DNA of 41,369 nucleotides from DASPUH01 sp964518505 (GTDB taxonomy: Bacteria > Chloroflexota > Limnocylindria > Limnocylindrales > CSP1-4). Below are positions 21,926-29,261 of this stretch, piece by piece. Under the pieces are notes generated by a model that worked only from the letters and a program-made list of their open reading frames with translations, ran no database searches and was not told the DNA's origin. A program made the position numbers and the translations under genes. The stretch covers positions 1-41,369 of the forward strand of contig CAZFGT010000022.1 of the NCBI GenBank assembly GCA_964518505.1. The letters run 5' to 3'. The first letter of the stretch is position 1, and every line of letters starts with the position of its first letter.

Positions 21926-22608
21926 TGCTGGATTGGGGCTGGCTGTCGTCGCACCTGGGTGCCTTCGCCGACCGTACCGTGCAGCACATCTACCTGGCCG
22001 CGATCGCCCTCCTCGTGGGCTTCCTCATCGCCTTCGCGCTGGCCCTGTGGGCCGTCCGCCGGCCGCGGGTGTATCCCCCCATCAACGGCCTGGCCGGCAT
22101 CACGTACACGCTGCCCAGCCTCGTCCTCTTCGCAGCCCTCATCCCCATCACCGGGCTGAGCCTGCTGACGGCGGAGGTGCCGCTGGTCCTCTACACCCAG
22201 GTCATCCTCATCCGCAACATCGTGGCCGGCTTCCAGGCCGTGCCCCAGGACGTGCTGGAGGCCGCCGACGGCATGGGCTACCGGCGCGACCAGCGGCTGC
22301 GCCGCGTCGAGCTGCCGCTGGCGGTGCCCCTCATCGTCGCCGGCGTGCGCATCGCCAGCGTCTCGACGATCGGCCTGGTGACGATCACCGGCACGCTGGG
22401 CGATCGCTTCGGCGGCCTGGGCTTCTTCATCTTCGAGGGCTACACGCGCTCGTTCGCCACGGAGATCCTGGCCGGGGCGGTCCTGTCGATCGTGCTGGCG
22501 CTGGTCGTGGACACCCTCCTGGTCGCCGTCCAGCGCCGCCTGACGCCGTGGACCCGGCCGCCGACGCTCACCACGAGCGTGCGGGTCATGGAGAGCGGCA
22601 CGCCATGA
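21925..22608 (+). CDS. opuCB: Osmoprotectant ABC transporter permease
   Basis: A 227-residue permease with about five to six spans. The EAA-type loop is QDVLEAADGMGYRRDQRLRRVELPLAVPLIVAGVR, and ITYTLPSLVLFAALIPITGL is typical of OpuCB/ProW-type permeases. It pairs with the second permease to form the channel. The ATG overlaps the opuCA stop by one base, and its TGA overlaps the next ATG (ATGA). Confidence 0.9.
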   Translation: MLDWGWLSSHLGAFADRTVQHIYLAAIALLVGFLIAFALALWAVRRPRVYPPINGLAGITYTLPSLVLFAALIPITGLSLLTAEVPLVLYTQVILIRNIVAGFQAVPQDVLEAADGMGYRRDQRLRRVELPLAVPLIVAGVRIASVSTIGLVTITGTLGDRFGGLGFFIFEGYTRSFATEILAGAVLSIVLALVVDTLLVAVQRRLTPWTRPPTLTTSVRVMESGTP

Positions 22609-23315
22609 ACATCGTGTCCGCGACCGTGACCTGGTTCGCCGATCCGGCCAACTGGAGCGGCCCGAACGGGATCCCGACCCGGCTCCTGGAGCACGTCGAG
22701 ATCTCGGCCGTGACGCTCGTCATCGCCCTGCTGCTCGCCCTGCCGCTGGGGCTGTGGATCGGCCACACCGATCGGGGCGCCAGGCTGGCCGTGGCCGTGG
22801 CCAACCTTGGTCGGGCCGTGCCGACCCTGGCGGTGATGGGCATCGTGGCCCCGTTCACGACCCTCATCGACCCGGGCCTGGGTTTCATCGTCTACCCCAC
22901 GGTCGTGGCCATGGTGCTGCTGGCCGTGCCGCCCATCATGGTCAACGCCTATGCGGGCATCCACGACGTCGATCGGGACCTCGTGGAGGCGGCGCGGGGC
23001 ATCGGCTATCGCGAACGCCAGATCCTGCTGGGGATCGAGTTGCCGATCGCGCTGCCGGTCGTGTCGGGCGGCATCCGCTCGGCCTCGGTGCAGGTCATCG
23101 CCACGGCCACCCTGGGCGCCCTCTTCGGCTTCGGCGGGCTGGGGCGGTTCCTCAAGGACGGCATCGACAGCAACCTGACCGGTGAGACGTGGGGCGGCGT
23201 CGTGCTGGTCGCGCTCCTCGTGCTGACCAGCGAGGGACTCTTCGCCCTGCTCCAGCGACGCCTGATCTCGCGCGGCCTGCGCCTCCAGGTGGCGGCCGCG
23301 GCAGCCGCGCAGTGA
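22605..23315 (+). CDS. opuCD: Osmoprotectant ABC transporter permease (second subunit)
   Basis: A 236-residue permease. The EAA loop is RDLVEAARGIGYRERQILLGIELPIALPVVSGGIR, split here by family convention around G-IGYRERQ, and the region NLGRAVPTLAVMGIVAPFT matches the second permease of OpuC systems. About six hydrophobic spans. It is joined to opuCB through ATGA. A 170-bp gap with its own promoter separates it from the binding-protein gene. Confidence 0.9.
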   Translation: MNIVSATVTWFADPANWSGPNGIPTRLLEHVEISAVTLVIALLLALPLGLWIGHTDRGARLAVAVANLGRAVPTLAVMGIVAPFTTLIDPGLGFIVYPTVVAMVLLAVPPIMVNAYAGIHDVDRDLVEAARGIGYRERQILLGIELPIALPVVSGGIRSASVQVIATATLGALFGFGGLGRFLKDGIDSNLTGETWGGVVLVALLVLTSEGLFALLQRRLISRGLRLQVAAAAAAQ

Positions 23316-23397
23316 CCCGCTAGATCCGATCCCCGCTCGCCTGCGTACAGAGCGACGCGGGCCCTGAGTGCCGTGTCCGCACGCCCTTGCCCGCGCC

Positions 23398-23427
23398 TTG
23401 GACGCGTCCGCGGGGGACGGCTATAGT
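23398..23427 (+). promoter_or_regulatory. Sigma70-type promoter TTGGAC-18-TATAGT of the binding-protein gene
   Basis: The -35 TTGGAC is at 23398-23403 and the -10 TATAGT at 23422-23427, with an 18-bp spacer. The expected start point near 23434 gives a leader of about 50 nt with an AAGGAG ribosome-binding site at 23472-23477. The perfect palindrome GGACGCGTCC (23400-23409) overlaps the -35 and could be an operator. Confidence 0.6.
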
Positions 23428-23485
23428 CGGCCGACCTTTTCAGCCGATCAGCCCGAACGGCAAGGGAGTAGAAGGAGACGACCCA

Positions 23486-24475
23486 ATGCGGCTTTCCCGC
23501 ACGCTCGCCCTCGGGGCGTCGATGCTGGTGCTTCTCGGCGCCTGCTCGACGGGTGGGGGCAGCAGTTCACCAACGGCCGCGGCGCCAACGGCGACCCCGG
23601 CTGCCGCGTCGAGTACCCCAGCCTCGACGCCCACCGCCGCCCCGCCGACCATCAAGATCGGCTCGGCCGGTTTCTACGAAGCCAAGATCATGGCGGAGAT
23701 CTACGCCCAGGCCCTGGAGGCCCACGGCTATACGGTCGACCGCGCCGGCATCGGCCTCGGTGCCCGTGCCGTGACCAACCCGGCCCTGGAGTCGGGGCAG
23801 ATCGATCTCGAGCCCGAGTACATCGGCAGCGACCTGGCCTCCTACGAGCCGGGCAAGCAGACCGGTGACCCCACGGCCAACATGACCGAGCTGCAGAACG
23901 TGCTGACCACCAAGGGCGGCGGCATCACCGTGCTGCCGTTCTCGCCGGCGGTGGACACCAACGCGTTCGTCGTGCGCCAGGACACGGCCACCAGCCTCAA
24001 CCTCGTCAAGATGAGCGACACGACGGCGGTCCAGGACCAACTCAAGTGGGGCCTGGCCACCGACTGCAAGACGAACCCCGTCTGCGCCGCGGCGCTCAAG
24101 ACCGCCTATGGCCTCAACCCCAAGAGCGTGACCTACCTGTCCGCCTGCGATACGCCGATGGCCCAGGCCCTGCTGGCGAAGACCATCGACGTCGGCGAGC
24201 TCTGCTCGACGCAGCCCGACATCGCCCAGAACGGGTGGGTCGTCCTGCAGGACGACAAGGCCACCCAGCCGGCGGACAACATCTCGCCGCTGGTCCGCAA
24301 CGACTATCTGGCCAAGCTTGGCGACAAGGCCGGCTTCGAGGCGATCCTCAACGCCGTCTCGGCCAAGATGGACACCGCGACGTTGACCAAGCTGAACGCC
24401 GATTTCACGGTCCAGAAGCAGGACATCGCCACGATCGCCAAGGCGTGGCTCTCCCAGGCGGGCCTCGTCCCCTGA
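23486..24475 (+). CDS. opuCC: Glycine betaine/choline-binding lipoprotein of the osmoprotectant transporter
   Basis: A 329-residue protein. The signal peptide RTLALGASMLVLLGAC ends in lipobox LLGAC, followed by a Ser/Thr/Ala-rich linker to about residue 53. The substrate-binding domain begins IKIGSAGFYEAKIMAEIYAQALEA and contains NPALESGQIDLEPEYIGS, the QBP/OpuAC_2 pattern of OpuCC/ProX-like proteins. It is lipid-anchored outside the membrane and delivers choline or betaine to the permeases. ATG 23486 has AAGGAG 8 nt upstream. It has its own promoter, consistent with a binding protein needed in excess, and a strong hairpin follows the gene. Confidence 0.9.
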   Translation: MRLSRTLALGASMLVLLGACSTGGGSSSPTAAAPTATPAAASSTPASTPTAAPPTIKIGSAGFYEAKIMAEIYAQALEAHGYTVDRAGIGLGARAVTNPALESGQIDLEPEYIGSDLASYEPGKQTGDPTANMTELQNVLTTKGGGITVLPFSPAVDTNAFVVRQDTATSLNLVKMSDTTAVQDQLKWGLATDCKTNPVCAAALKTAYGLNPKSVTYLSACDTPMAQALLAKTIDVGELCSTQPDIAQNGWVVLQDDKATQPADNISPLVRNDYLAKLGDKAGFEAILNAVSAKMDTATLTKLNADFTVQKQDIATIAKAWLSQAGLVP

Positions 24476-24496
24476 CAGCGCCAACCGGGTGACTCC

Positions 24497-24530
24497 AGAG
24501 GCGGTCGTCCCCCACGGGGCGGCCGCCTCT
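24497..24530 (+). terminator. Stem-loop terminator downstream of opuCC
   Basis: AGAGGCGG and CCGCCTCT form a perfect 8-bp outer stem, with an inner CCCC/GGGG pairing. Only a short TTC tract follows, so it is a weak intrinsic or Rho-assisted terminator. Confidence 0.55.
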
Positions 24531-24570
24531 TCGATTCCGCCGTCTCCGTCTTCCGCATGCGAGGAACCCC

Positions 24571-25272
24571 ATGGACCGAAGTCCCCTCACCGAGTACCTG
24601 GAGCTGGCCGACTGGCGCCGGCGGGTCGCGGCCGCCTGGGACGTCTGGCGCCGCGAGTGCGCGACCGACCCCGCGGCGGCGACCGCCACGTATCGCGCCG
24701 GCAAGGACACGCTCTTCCGTGAGCACCCCCAGTCGCCGCTGCTCCCGGAGCGTCACGCGTCGTTCGACGGGCTGCCCTACTGGCCCTATGACCCGGCGTG
24801 GCGCCTGACGGCCCGCCTCGAGCCCTTCGAGACCCCAGCAGTCGGACCCCACGACGAGTCGCCCGGTGCGCTGGGGCAGGTGGCCGCGACCGCGGGTCCC
24901 TTCGGCGGGCTGGCCCTGCCCAACTCGGGAGCAGCCAACCCCACGTTCCGGCGCATCGGCCGGGTCAGCCTGTCGGGGCCGCTGGCCGGGCAGCAGCTGG
25001 CGGTCTTCTGGCTGGAGGGCTACGGCGGCGGCCTCTTCGTGCCCTTCCGCGACGCCACCTCCGGCAGCGACACCTACGGCGCGGGGCGCTACCTCGTGGA
25101 CACCATCAAGGGGGCCGACCACGGCGGTGACGCGGCCACCGGCGAGCTGGTCCTGGACTTCAACCTGGCCTACCACCCCTCGTGCGCCTACGACCCGCGC
25201 TGGAGCTGCCCGCTGGCCCCGCCGGAGAACCGTCTGGCCGTCCCGATCCGCGTGGGCGAGCGCCTGGCCTGA
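24571..25272 (+). CDS. DUF1684 family protein
   Basis: A 233-residue protein. It shows the DUF1684 layout: YRAGKDTLFREHPQSPLLP, FDGLPYWPYDPAWRLTARLE, then GRYLVDTIKG, LVLDFNLAYHPSCAYDPRWSCPL and APPENRLAVPIRVGE. The NPSCAYDPRW-type signature near the C-terminus is the most conserved part of the family. Its function is unknown; it seems cytosolic, with no signal peptide or membrane segment. The ATG follows a GAGGAA ribosome-binding site. It stands between the opuCC terminator and the EAL gene and is probably monocistronic. Confidence 0.85.
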   Translation: MDRSPLTEYLELADWRRRVAAAWDVWRRECATDPAAATATYRAGKDTLFREHPQSPLLPERHASFDGLPYWPYDPAWRLTARLEPFETPAVGPHDESPGALGQVAATAGPFGGLALPNSGAANPTFRRIGRVSLSGPLAGQQLAVFWLEGYGGGLFVPFRDATSGSDTYGAGRYLVDTIKGADHGGDAATGELVLDFNLAYHPSCAYDPRWSCPLAPPENRLAVPIRVGERLA

Positions 25273-25305
25273 CGCCCGCTGAACGAACGTACCGCCACCG
25301 GGCGT
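25272..25305 (+). terminator. Possible stem-loop after the DUF1684 gene
   Basis: ACGCCCG (25272-25278) and CGGGCGT (25299-25305) form a 7-bp stem with a 20-nt loop starting at the stop codon. There is no T-tract, so assignment as a terminator is tentative. Confidence 0.3.
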
Positions 25306-25334
25306 ACTGCTGACGCGACGCGCGGCGGCCCGAG

Positions 25335-25366
25335 CGTGGGCCATGATGACGGCCCGACGGCCCACG
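25335..25366 (+). promoter_or_regulatory. Hairpin upstream of the EAL gene
   Basis: CGTGGGCC and GGCCCACG form a perfect 8-bp stem with a 16-nt loop about 40 bp before the GTG at 25407. It could be a leader structure or an operator. No TANNNT box lies at the leaderless distance for this gene. Confidence 0.3.
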
Positions 25367-25406
25367 ATCCGGGCCGGGACCGTGTGGGGCCGTCGAGGGG
25401 GAGTGC

Positions 25407-26549
25407 GTGCGCTTCATCAACCGGACGAGTCGAAACGAAGAGCGGCTCCTGTGGTCACGCGACGAGCGATTCGTCGCGCGCGTCGCCGCGGGCGCGCCCG
25501 GAGCGACTCATCTGGTGTTGGCCTCGGGCGCCGTCATCATCGGCTCGGGTGAGGCCATGACCGATGCCGTCGTGGCCGCCATGGCCGGCCCGACCGACTA
25601 CGGCCTGATCGCCCTGGACATGCAGCTGCCCCCGGTGGAGCGCTACCTGACCGGCCTGGCCGACGCGGTGCAGCAATCCGGCATCGCCGACCGGGTGGGC
25701 ATGCTCACCTCACCGGTGACCGCCTATCACAAGGTCATGGACGCGTTCCTGGCCCTGGGCCGGCGCGACGCGATCGGCATCGTGTACCAGCCCCTCGTCT
25801 CGCTCGAGACGATGACCGCCATCGGCTACGAGACGCTGTGCCGCCCGTCGGCGGCGGCGGGCTCGATCGACGAGGTCGTGCGCGCGGCGGTGGAGACCGG
25901 CCGCACGGCCGAGCTCGACCGGCTCATCTTCGAGCGGGTCCTGAGCCGGACGGCCCGCCTGCCCGAGATCCCCAGCCACATCACCATCAACCTCCTGCCG
26001 GCCAGCCTGGCCGACCCGTGGTTCGAGCCGATGGCGCTGGCCGCGCGCTGTCGCGCCACCGGCATCCACCCCCGCCACATCACCCTCGAGTGCACCGAAC
26101 AGCAGGCGGCCCCCGACCTGACGGCTCTCGTGCGGCGTGTCCGGCAACTGCGCGCCCGCGGGTTCGGCTTCGCCGTGGACGACGCGGGTGCCGGCTACGC
26201 CTCGTTCAGCCTCATCGCGGCCCTCAAGCCGTCACTCATCAAGATCGACCGCGACATCGTCCGCGGCATCGCGCGCCAGACCTCCAAGCAGGCCCTCGTG
26301 GAGGCGTTCGTGGGCTTCGCGCGACGCATCGGGGCGGACCTCGCCGGCGAGGGCATCGAGCGAGTCGCCGACCTGGAGATGCTGCGCACCCTGGGCGTGA
26401 CGTACGGGCAGGGCTGGATGCTGGGACGGCCAGCCACCTCGCCGCAGGCAGCCCGGCACGTGCCCGGTCACCCGACCCCCGCCGCGGCGGCCCGAGCCGC
26501 CAGCCGGAGCCGGGCTGCGGCCCGGCGCACCTCGGTGGGCGCCGGCTAG
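25407..26549 (+). CDS. EAL-domain c-di-GMP phosphodiesterase with variant ETL motif
   Basis: A 380-residue protein. Residues 1-120 are of no recognised family, with ALDMQLPPVERYLTGLADAV suggesting a sensor segment. The EAL domain starts YQPLVSLETMTAIGYETL, so the signature reads ETL with metal ligand Glu142 retained. Other catalytic residues are present: Asn195 (TINLLP), Glu228 (LECTE), Asp258-Asp259 (VDDAGAGYASF), Lys279 (IKIDRD), Glu315 (GEGIE) and Gln335 (YGQGWMLGRP). It is therefore probably active in degrading c-di-GMP to pGpG. The C-terminus is Ala/Arg-rich. It starts at GTG 25407 after a GAGGGGGAG purine run. Confidence 0.82.
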   Translation: MRFINRTSRNEERLLWSRDERFVARVAAGAPGATHLVLASGAVIIGSGEAMTDAVVAAMAGPTDYGLIALDMQLPPVERYLTGLADAVQQSGIADRVGMLTSPVTAYHKVMDAFLALGRRDAIGIVYQPLVSLETMTAIGYETLCRPSAAAGSIDEVVRAAVETGRTAELDRLIFERVLSRTARLPEIPSHITINLLPASLADPWFEPMALAARCRATGIHPRHITLECTEQQAAPDLTALVRRVRQLRARGFGFAVDDAGAGYASFSLIAALKPSLIKIDRDIVRGIARQTSKQALVEAFVGFARRIGADLAGEGIERVADLEMLRTLGVTYGQGWMLGRPATSPQAARHVPGHPTPAAAARAASRSRAAARRTSVGAG

Positions 26550-26751
26550 GCGAAGCAACCCCGCGCGCTCGCCGCGGCGCGGCCTCGCATTTGCATCTGA
26601 CGGCGACAACGGCGAAGCAAAGGCCTGGGAACGCTGCTGGAAAGGCGTTCCAGCGTCGCTGCTGCCGCTGGAGGCAAAGCACCCGGGGCGCACGGTGGGT
26701 GACCGGGCGCGCCGGCACGTTGGTTGGGGCCGCTCGCGCTACCATCGCCGG
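26550..26751. other. Structured intergenic region with competing hairpins
   Basis: About 200 bp with no credible reading frame. GGAACGC/GCGTTCC (26628-26634 with 26645-26651), CTGGAA/TTCCAG (26637-26642 with 26648-26653) and CCAGCG/CGCTGG (26650-26655 with 26666-26671) are perfect stems that share bases and so exclude one another. GAAGCAA and GGCAAAGC elements recur around them. It may hold the EAL gene terminator, an attenuator or a small RNA. Confidence 0.4.
26740..26745 (+). promoter_or_regulatory. -10 box TACCAT, leaderless promoter of the PPOX-FGD-cofD operon
   Basis: Ends 6 nt before the GTG at 26752, fixing that start against the longer frame from 26695. Confidence 0.5.
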
Positions 26752-27168
26752 GTGCCCGACCCCGTCGCTCTCCCCCCGGCCGCGAGGCGGTTCCTTGAAG
26801 TCCCCGGCCGCTACGCCGTCATCGCCACGCTGGGCGCCGACGGAACAGCCCACCAGGCGGTCATCTGGTACGCCATCGACGAGCAGGGCCTGCTGATCAA
26901 TTCACGCGTCGGCCGACGCTGGCCGACCGACCTCCTGCGCGATCCTCGTGTGGCTCTGACCGTCGACGCCTCGGACGCGCCGAGCGGGCGGGAGGCGTAC
27001 GTGACGGTCCAGGCCCGGGCGGTCCCCGTGGCCACCGGCGCGGAGGCCATGGCGCACATCCAGATGCTGGCCCGTCGCTACGGCCAGCCGACCGATCGAT
27101 GGGACGGCCAGGAGCGCATCACGTTCCGCCTGGAGCCGCTCGCGGTCCACGTCTACGGAGAGGCATGA
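26752..27168 (+). CDS. PPOX-class F420-dependent oxidoreductase (split-barrel fold)
   Basis: A 138-residue split beta-barrel flavin/deazaflavin protein. FLEVPGRYAVIATLGADGTAHQAVIWY, LINSRVGRRWPTDLLRDPRVALTV and AYVTVQARAVPV are typical of the PPOX class of F420-dependent enzymes, related to pyridoxamine phosphate oxidase but much shorter. The first gene of an operon with the FGD-like gene and cofD, it probably uses F420H2 to reduce a small substrate. The stop is contained in ATGATG of the next gene. Confidence 0.82.
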   Translation: MPDPVALPPAARRFLEVPGRYAVIATLGADGTAHQAVIWYAIDEQGLLINSRVGRRWPTDLLRDPRVALTVDASDAPSGREAYVTVQARAVPVATGAEAMAHIQMLARRYGQPTDRWDGQERITFRLEPLAVHVYGEA

Positions 27169-28157
27169 TGGCCAAGGCACGCATCGGCTACGCCGCCATG
27201 CTGGAGCAGTTCGCGCCCCAGGAGCTGCTGGGCTTCTGTCAGGCGGCCGAGACCGCCGGCTTCGACGGCATCATGGCCGCCGATCACGTCCAGCCGTGGG
27301 TCCCCCAGCAGGGCAACGCCGCGTTCGTCTGGTCATTCATGACCGCCGCCGCGGAACGCACCAAGGGGGACGTGGGGCCCGGGGTGACGTGCCCCAGCTT
27401 CCGCCAGCACCCGGCCATCATCGCCCAGGCCGCGGCCACCATGGCCGCCATGTACCCCGACCGCTTCTGGCTGGGCCTGGGGTCCGGCGAGGCGCTCAAC
27501 GAGCACGTCGTCGCTGGCTACTGGCCGGAGGCGCCCGAGCGGATCGCCCGCATGTTCGAGTCCATCGAGATCATGCGCAAGCTCTTCAGCGGCAAGGACG
27601 TCAAGCACAAGGGTGAGTTCTACCGCATGGAGACGATGCGCCTGTGGACGATGCCGGCCACGCCGCCGCCGATCTACGTCGCGACGGCCGGGCCCATCAC
27701 GGCCAAGAAGACGGGCGCCCTGTGTGACGGGCTGATCACCGTGGGGGCACCGGAAGAGAAGATCGAGATGATCTTCGAGAAGTGCCGCGAAGGCTGCCGC
27801 GAGGCGGGCAACGATCCGACGAAGTTCCAGTTCATCCTGCAGCTCCATCTCTCATGGGCGGAGACCGATGAGGCGGCCCTGCAGAACGCCATGGTCGAAT
27901 GGCCCAACGGCGGGATGAAGTTCCCCAAGCAGGACATCCGCTCGCCGCACGACCTCGCCCAGATGGCCAAGCTGGTGCGGCCCGAGGATTTCGCGGGCCG
28001 GATGCTCATCAGCAGCGACCTGGAGGCCCATCGGCGCGAGATCCAGCGCTTCCTGGACATGGGCTTCCACAAGATCTACCTCCACAACGTGGGCCGCAAC
28101 CAGGCCGAATGGGCGGCGGCCTTCGGGCGCGAGGTCCTGCCCGCCCTGCACGCCTGA
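27165..28157 (+). CDS. F420-dependent glucose-6-phosphate dehydrogenase-like LLM oxidoreductase
   Basis: A 330-residue protein. RIGYAAMLEQFAPQELLGFCQAAETAGFDGIMAADH is the FGD-type N-terminus; only its core FCQAAETAGFDGIMAADH is used here. WVPQQGNAAFVWSFMTAA, CPSFRQHPAIIAQAAATMA and WLGLGSGEALNEHVVAGYWP are strongly FGD-family. Known FGD oxidises glucose-6-phosphate and gives F420H2, but several relatives use other substrates, so the name is by family only. The start lies in ATGATG overlapping the PPOX stop; ATG 27165 or 27168 are both possible. cofD follows 32 bp downstream, tying the operon to F420 supply and use. Confidence 0.85.
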   Translation: MMAKARIGYAAMLEQFAPQELLGFCQAAETAGFDGIMAADHVQPWVPQQGNAAFVWSFMTAAAERTKGDVGPGVTCPSFRQHPAIIAQAAATMAAMYPDRFWLGLGSGEALNEHVVAGYWPEAPERIARMFESIEIMRKLFSGKDVKHKGEFYRMETMRLWTMPATPPPIYVATAGPITAKKTGALCDGLITVGAPEEKIEMIFEKCREGCREAGNDPTKFQFILQLHLSWAETDEAALQNAMVEWPNGGMKFPKQDIRSPHDLAQMAKLVRPEDFAGRMLISSDLEAHRREIQRFLDMGFHKIYLHNVGRNQAEWAAAFGREVLPALHA

Positions 28158-28189
28158 CCGGCGCCACGCCATCCAGGGAGGCCTGACCC

Positions 28190-29140
28190 GTGTCCATCGT
28201 GGCCCTGGCGGGCGGCGTCGGCGGGGCCAAGCTGGCCCATGGGCTGCAGCAGGTGCTCCCGCCCGGTGACCTGACGGTCATCGTCAACACGGGCGACGAC
28301 CTGGAGCTGCACGGGCTGGCGGTGATGCCCGACCACGACACGGTCGTCTACACGCTGGCCGGCCTGGCCGATCCGATCCAGGGCTGGGGGCTCGCCGGGG
28401 AGACCTACGCGGCCGCCGGGATGCTGGAGCGCTACGGCCAGCCGACCTGGTTCAGGCTCGGCGACCGCGACCTGGCGACCCACGTGGTGCGCACGGCGCG
28501 ACGGCGGGCCGGTGAGCGCCTGACGACCGTCTGCCTGGGCCTCCAGGCCGCGCTCGGCCTGGCCGGGCCGGTCCTGCCCATGAGCGACGATCCCATCCGC
28601 ACCCGCGTCCTGACCGACGAGGGCTGGCTCGACTTCCAGGACTACTTCGTCCGCCTCCACCAGGCCCCGGAGGTCCACGAGGTGCGGTTCGAGGGCGCCG
28701 CGAGCGCGAGCGCCTCCCCGGAAGTCCTCGCCGCTCTCGGGGCGGCGGAGGCGATCGTCATCGCCCCCTCCAACCCCATCGTGTCGATCGAGCCGATCCT
28801 TGCCGTGCCGGGCATCCGGGCCGCCCTCGCGGGCGCACGGCAGCGCGGCGTGCCGGTGGCAGCCGTGTCGCCGATCGTTGGCGGCCGCGCTCTCAAGGGA
28901 CCGGCCGACCGGATGCTGCGCTCGCTTGGATCGGAGGCCACCGCGCTCGGGGTCGCCAGGCGATACATCGGGCTGGCGGACGCCTTCGTCATCGACGAGG
29001 TGGACCGGGAGCTGGGCCCGTCCATCGCCGCGCTCGGCCTGCGGGTCCTCGTGACCGGCACGGTCATGTCCGACGACGCCGATCGGGCGCGTCTTGCGAG
29101 GGCGACCATGGAGTTTGCCGCGCGTCAACGGTCCGAGTAG
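28190..29140 (+). CDS. cofD: 2-phospho-L-lactate (or phosphoenolpyruvate) transferase CofD/FbiA
   Basis: A 316-residue protein. The N-terminus is VALAGGVGGAKLAHGLQQ, the CofD GGVGGAKL signature, then VNTGDDLELHGL. Later MSDDPIRTRVLT, VIAPSNPIVSIEPIL and VSPIVGGRALKGPADRML are all CofD-typical. It joins the activated phospholactate or PEP unit to Fo, giving (dehydro-)F420-0. GTG 28190 is preceded by AGGGAGG at 28175-28181, a good ribosome-binding site and unusual here. A GGGCC/GGCCC hairpin follows the stop. Confidence 0.93.
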   Translation: MSIVALAGGVGGAKLAHGLQQVLPPGDLTVIVNTGDDLELHGLAVMPDHDTVVYTLAGLADPIQGWGLAGETYAAAGMLERYGQPTWFRLGDRDLATHVVRTARRRAGERLTTVCLGLQAALGLAGPVLPMSDDPIRTRVLTDEGWLDFQDYFVRLHQAPEVHEVRFEGAASASASPEVLAALGAAEAIVIAPSNPIVSIEPILAVPGIRAALAGARQRGVPVAAVSPIVGGRALKGPADRMLRSLGSEATALGVARRYIGLADAFVIDEVDRELGPSIAALGLRVLVTGTVMSDDADRARLARATMEFAARQRSE

Positions 29141-29144
29141 CGCC

Positions 29145-29158
29145 GGGCCGAATGGCCC
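29145..29158 (+). terminator. Short stem-loop after cofD
   Basis: GGGCC, loop GAAT, GGCCC, 5 bp after the cofD stop. It directly abuts the TTGACG -35 element of the next gene. It is short, so terminator function is uncertain. Confidence 0.35.
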
Positions 29159-29187
29159 TTGACGCTCTCCAGGCCCCACTCGACGAT
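29159..29187 (+). promoter_or_regulatory. Promoter TTGACG-17-GACGAT of the lipoprotein gene
   Basis: The -35 TTGACG is at 29159-29164 and the -10 GACGAT at 29182-29187, with a 17-bp spacer. The expected leader is about 67 nt. Confidence 0.45.
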
Positions 29188-29261
29188 CCACGCGGGCGCG
29201 CACGTCGGCCCAACGGTGGGACCTTCCCGATCGGTGTCGACCAGACGCCTGGGAGAGGGAG

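Noticed and set aside
26581..26700. GCAAAG elements resembling a GEMM c-di-GMP riboswitch
   Set aside because: The paired P1a/P1b architecture and the second conserved helix could not be aligned, and the next gene appears to have its own leaderless promoter.
28680..28700. GGTTCGAG as a possible tRNA T-loop
   Set aside because: It lies within the cofD coding frame and no tRNA arms surround it.
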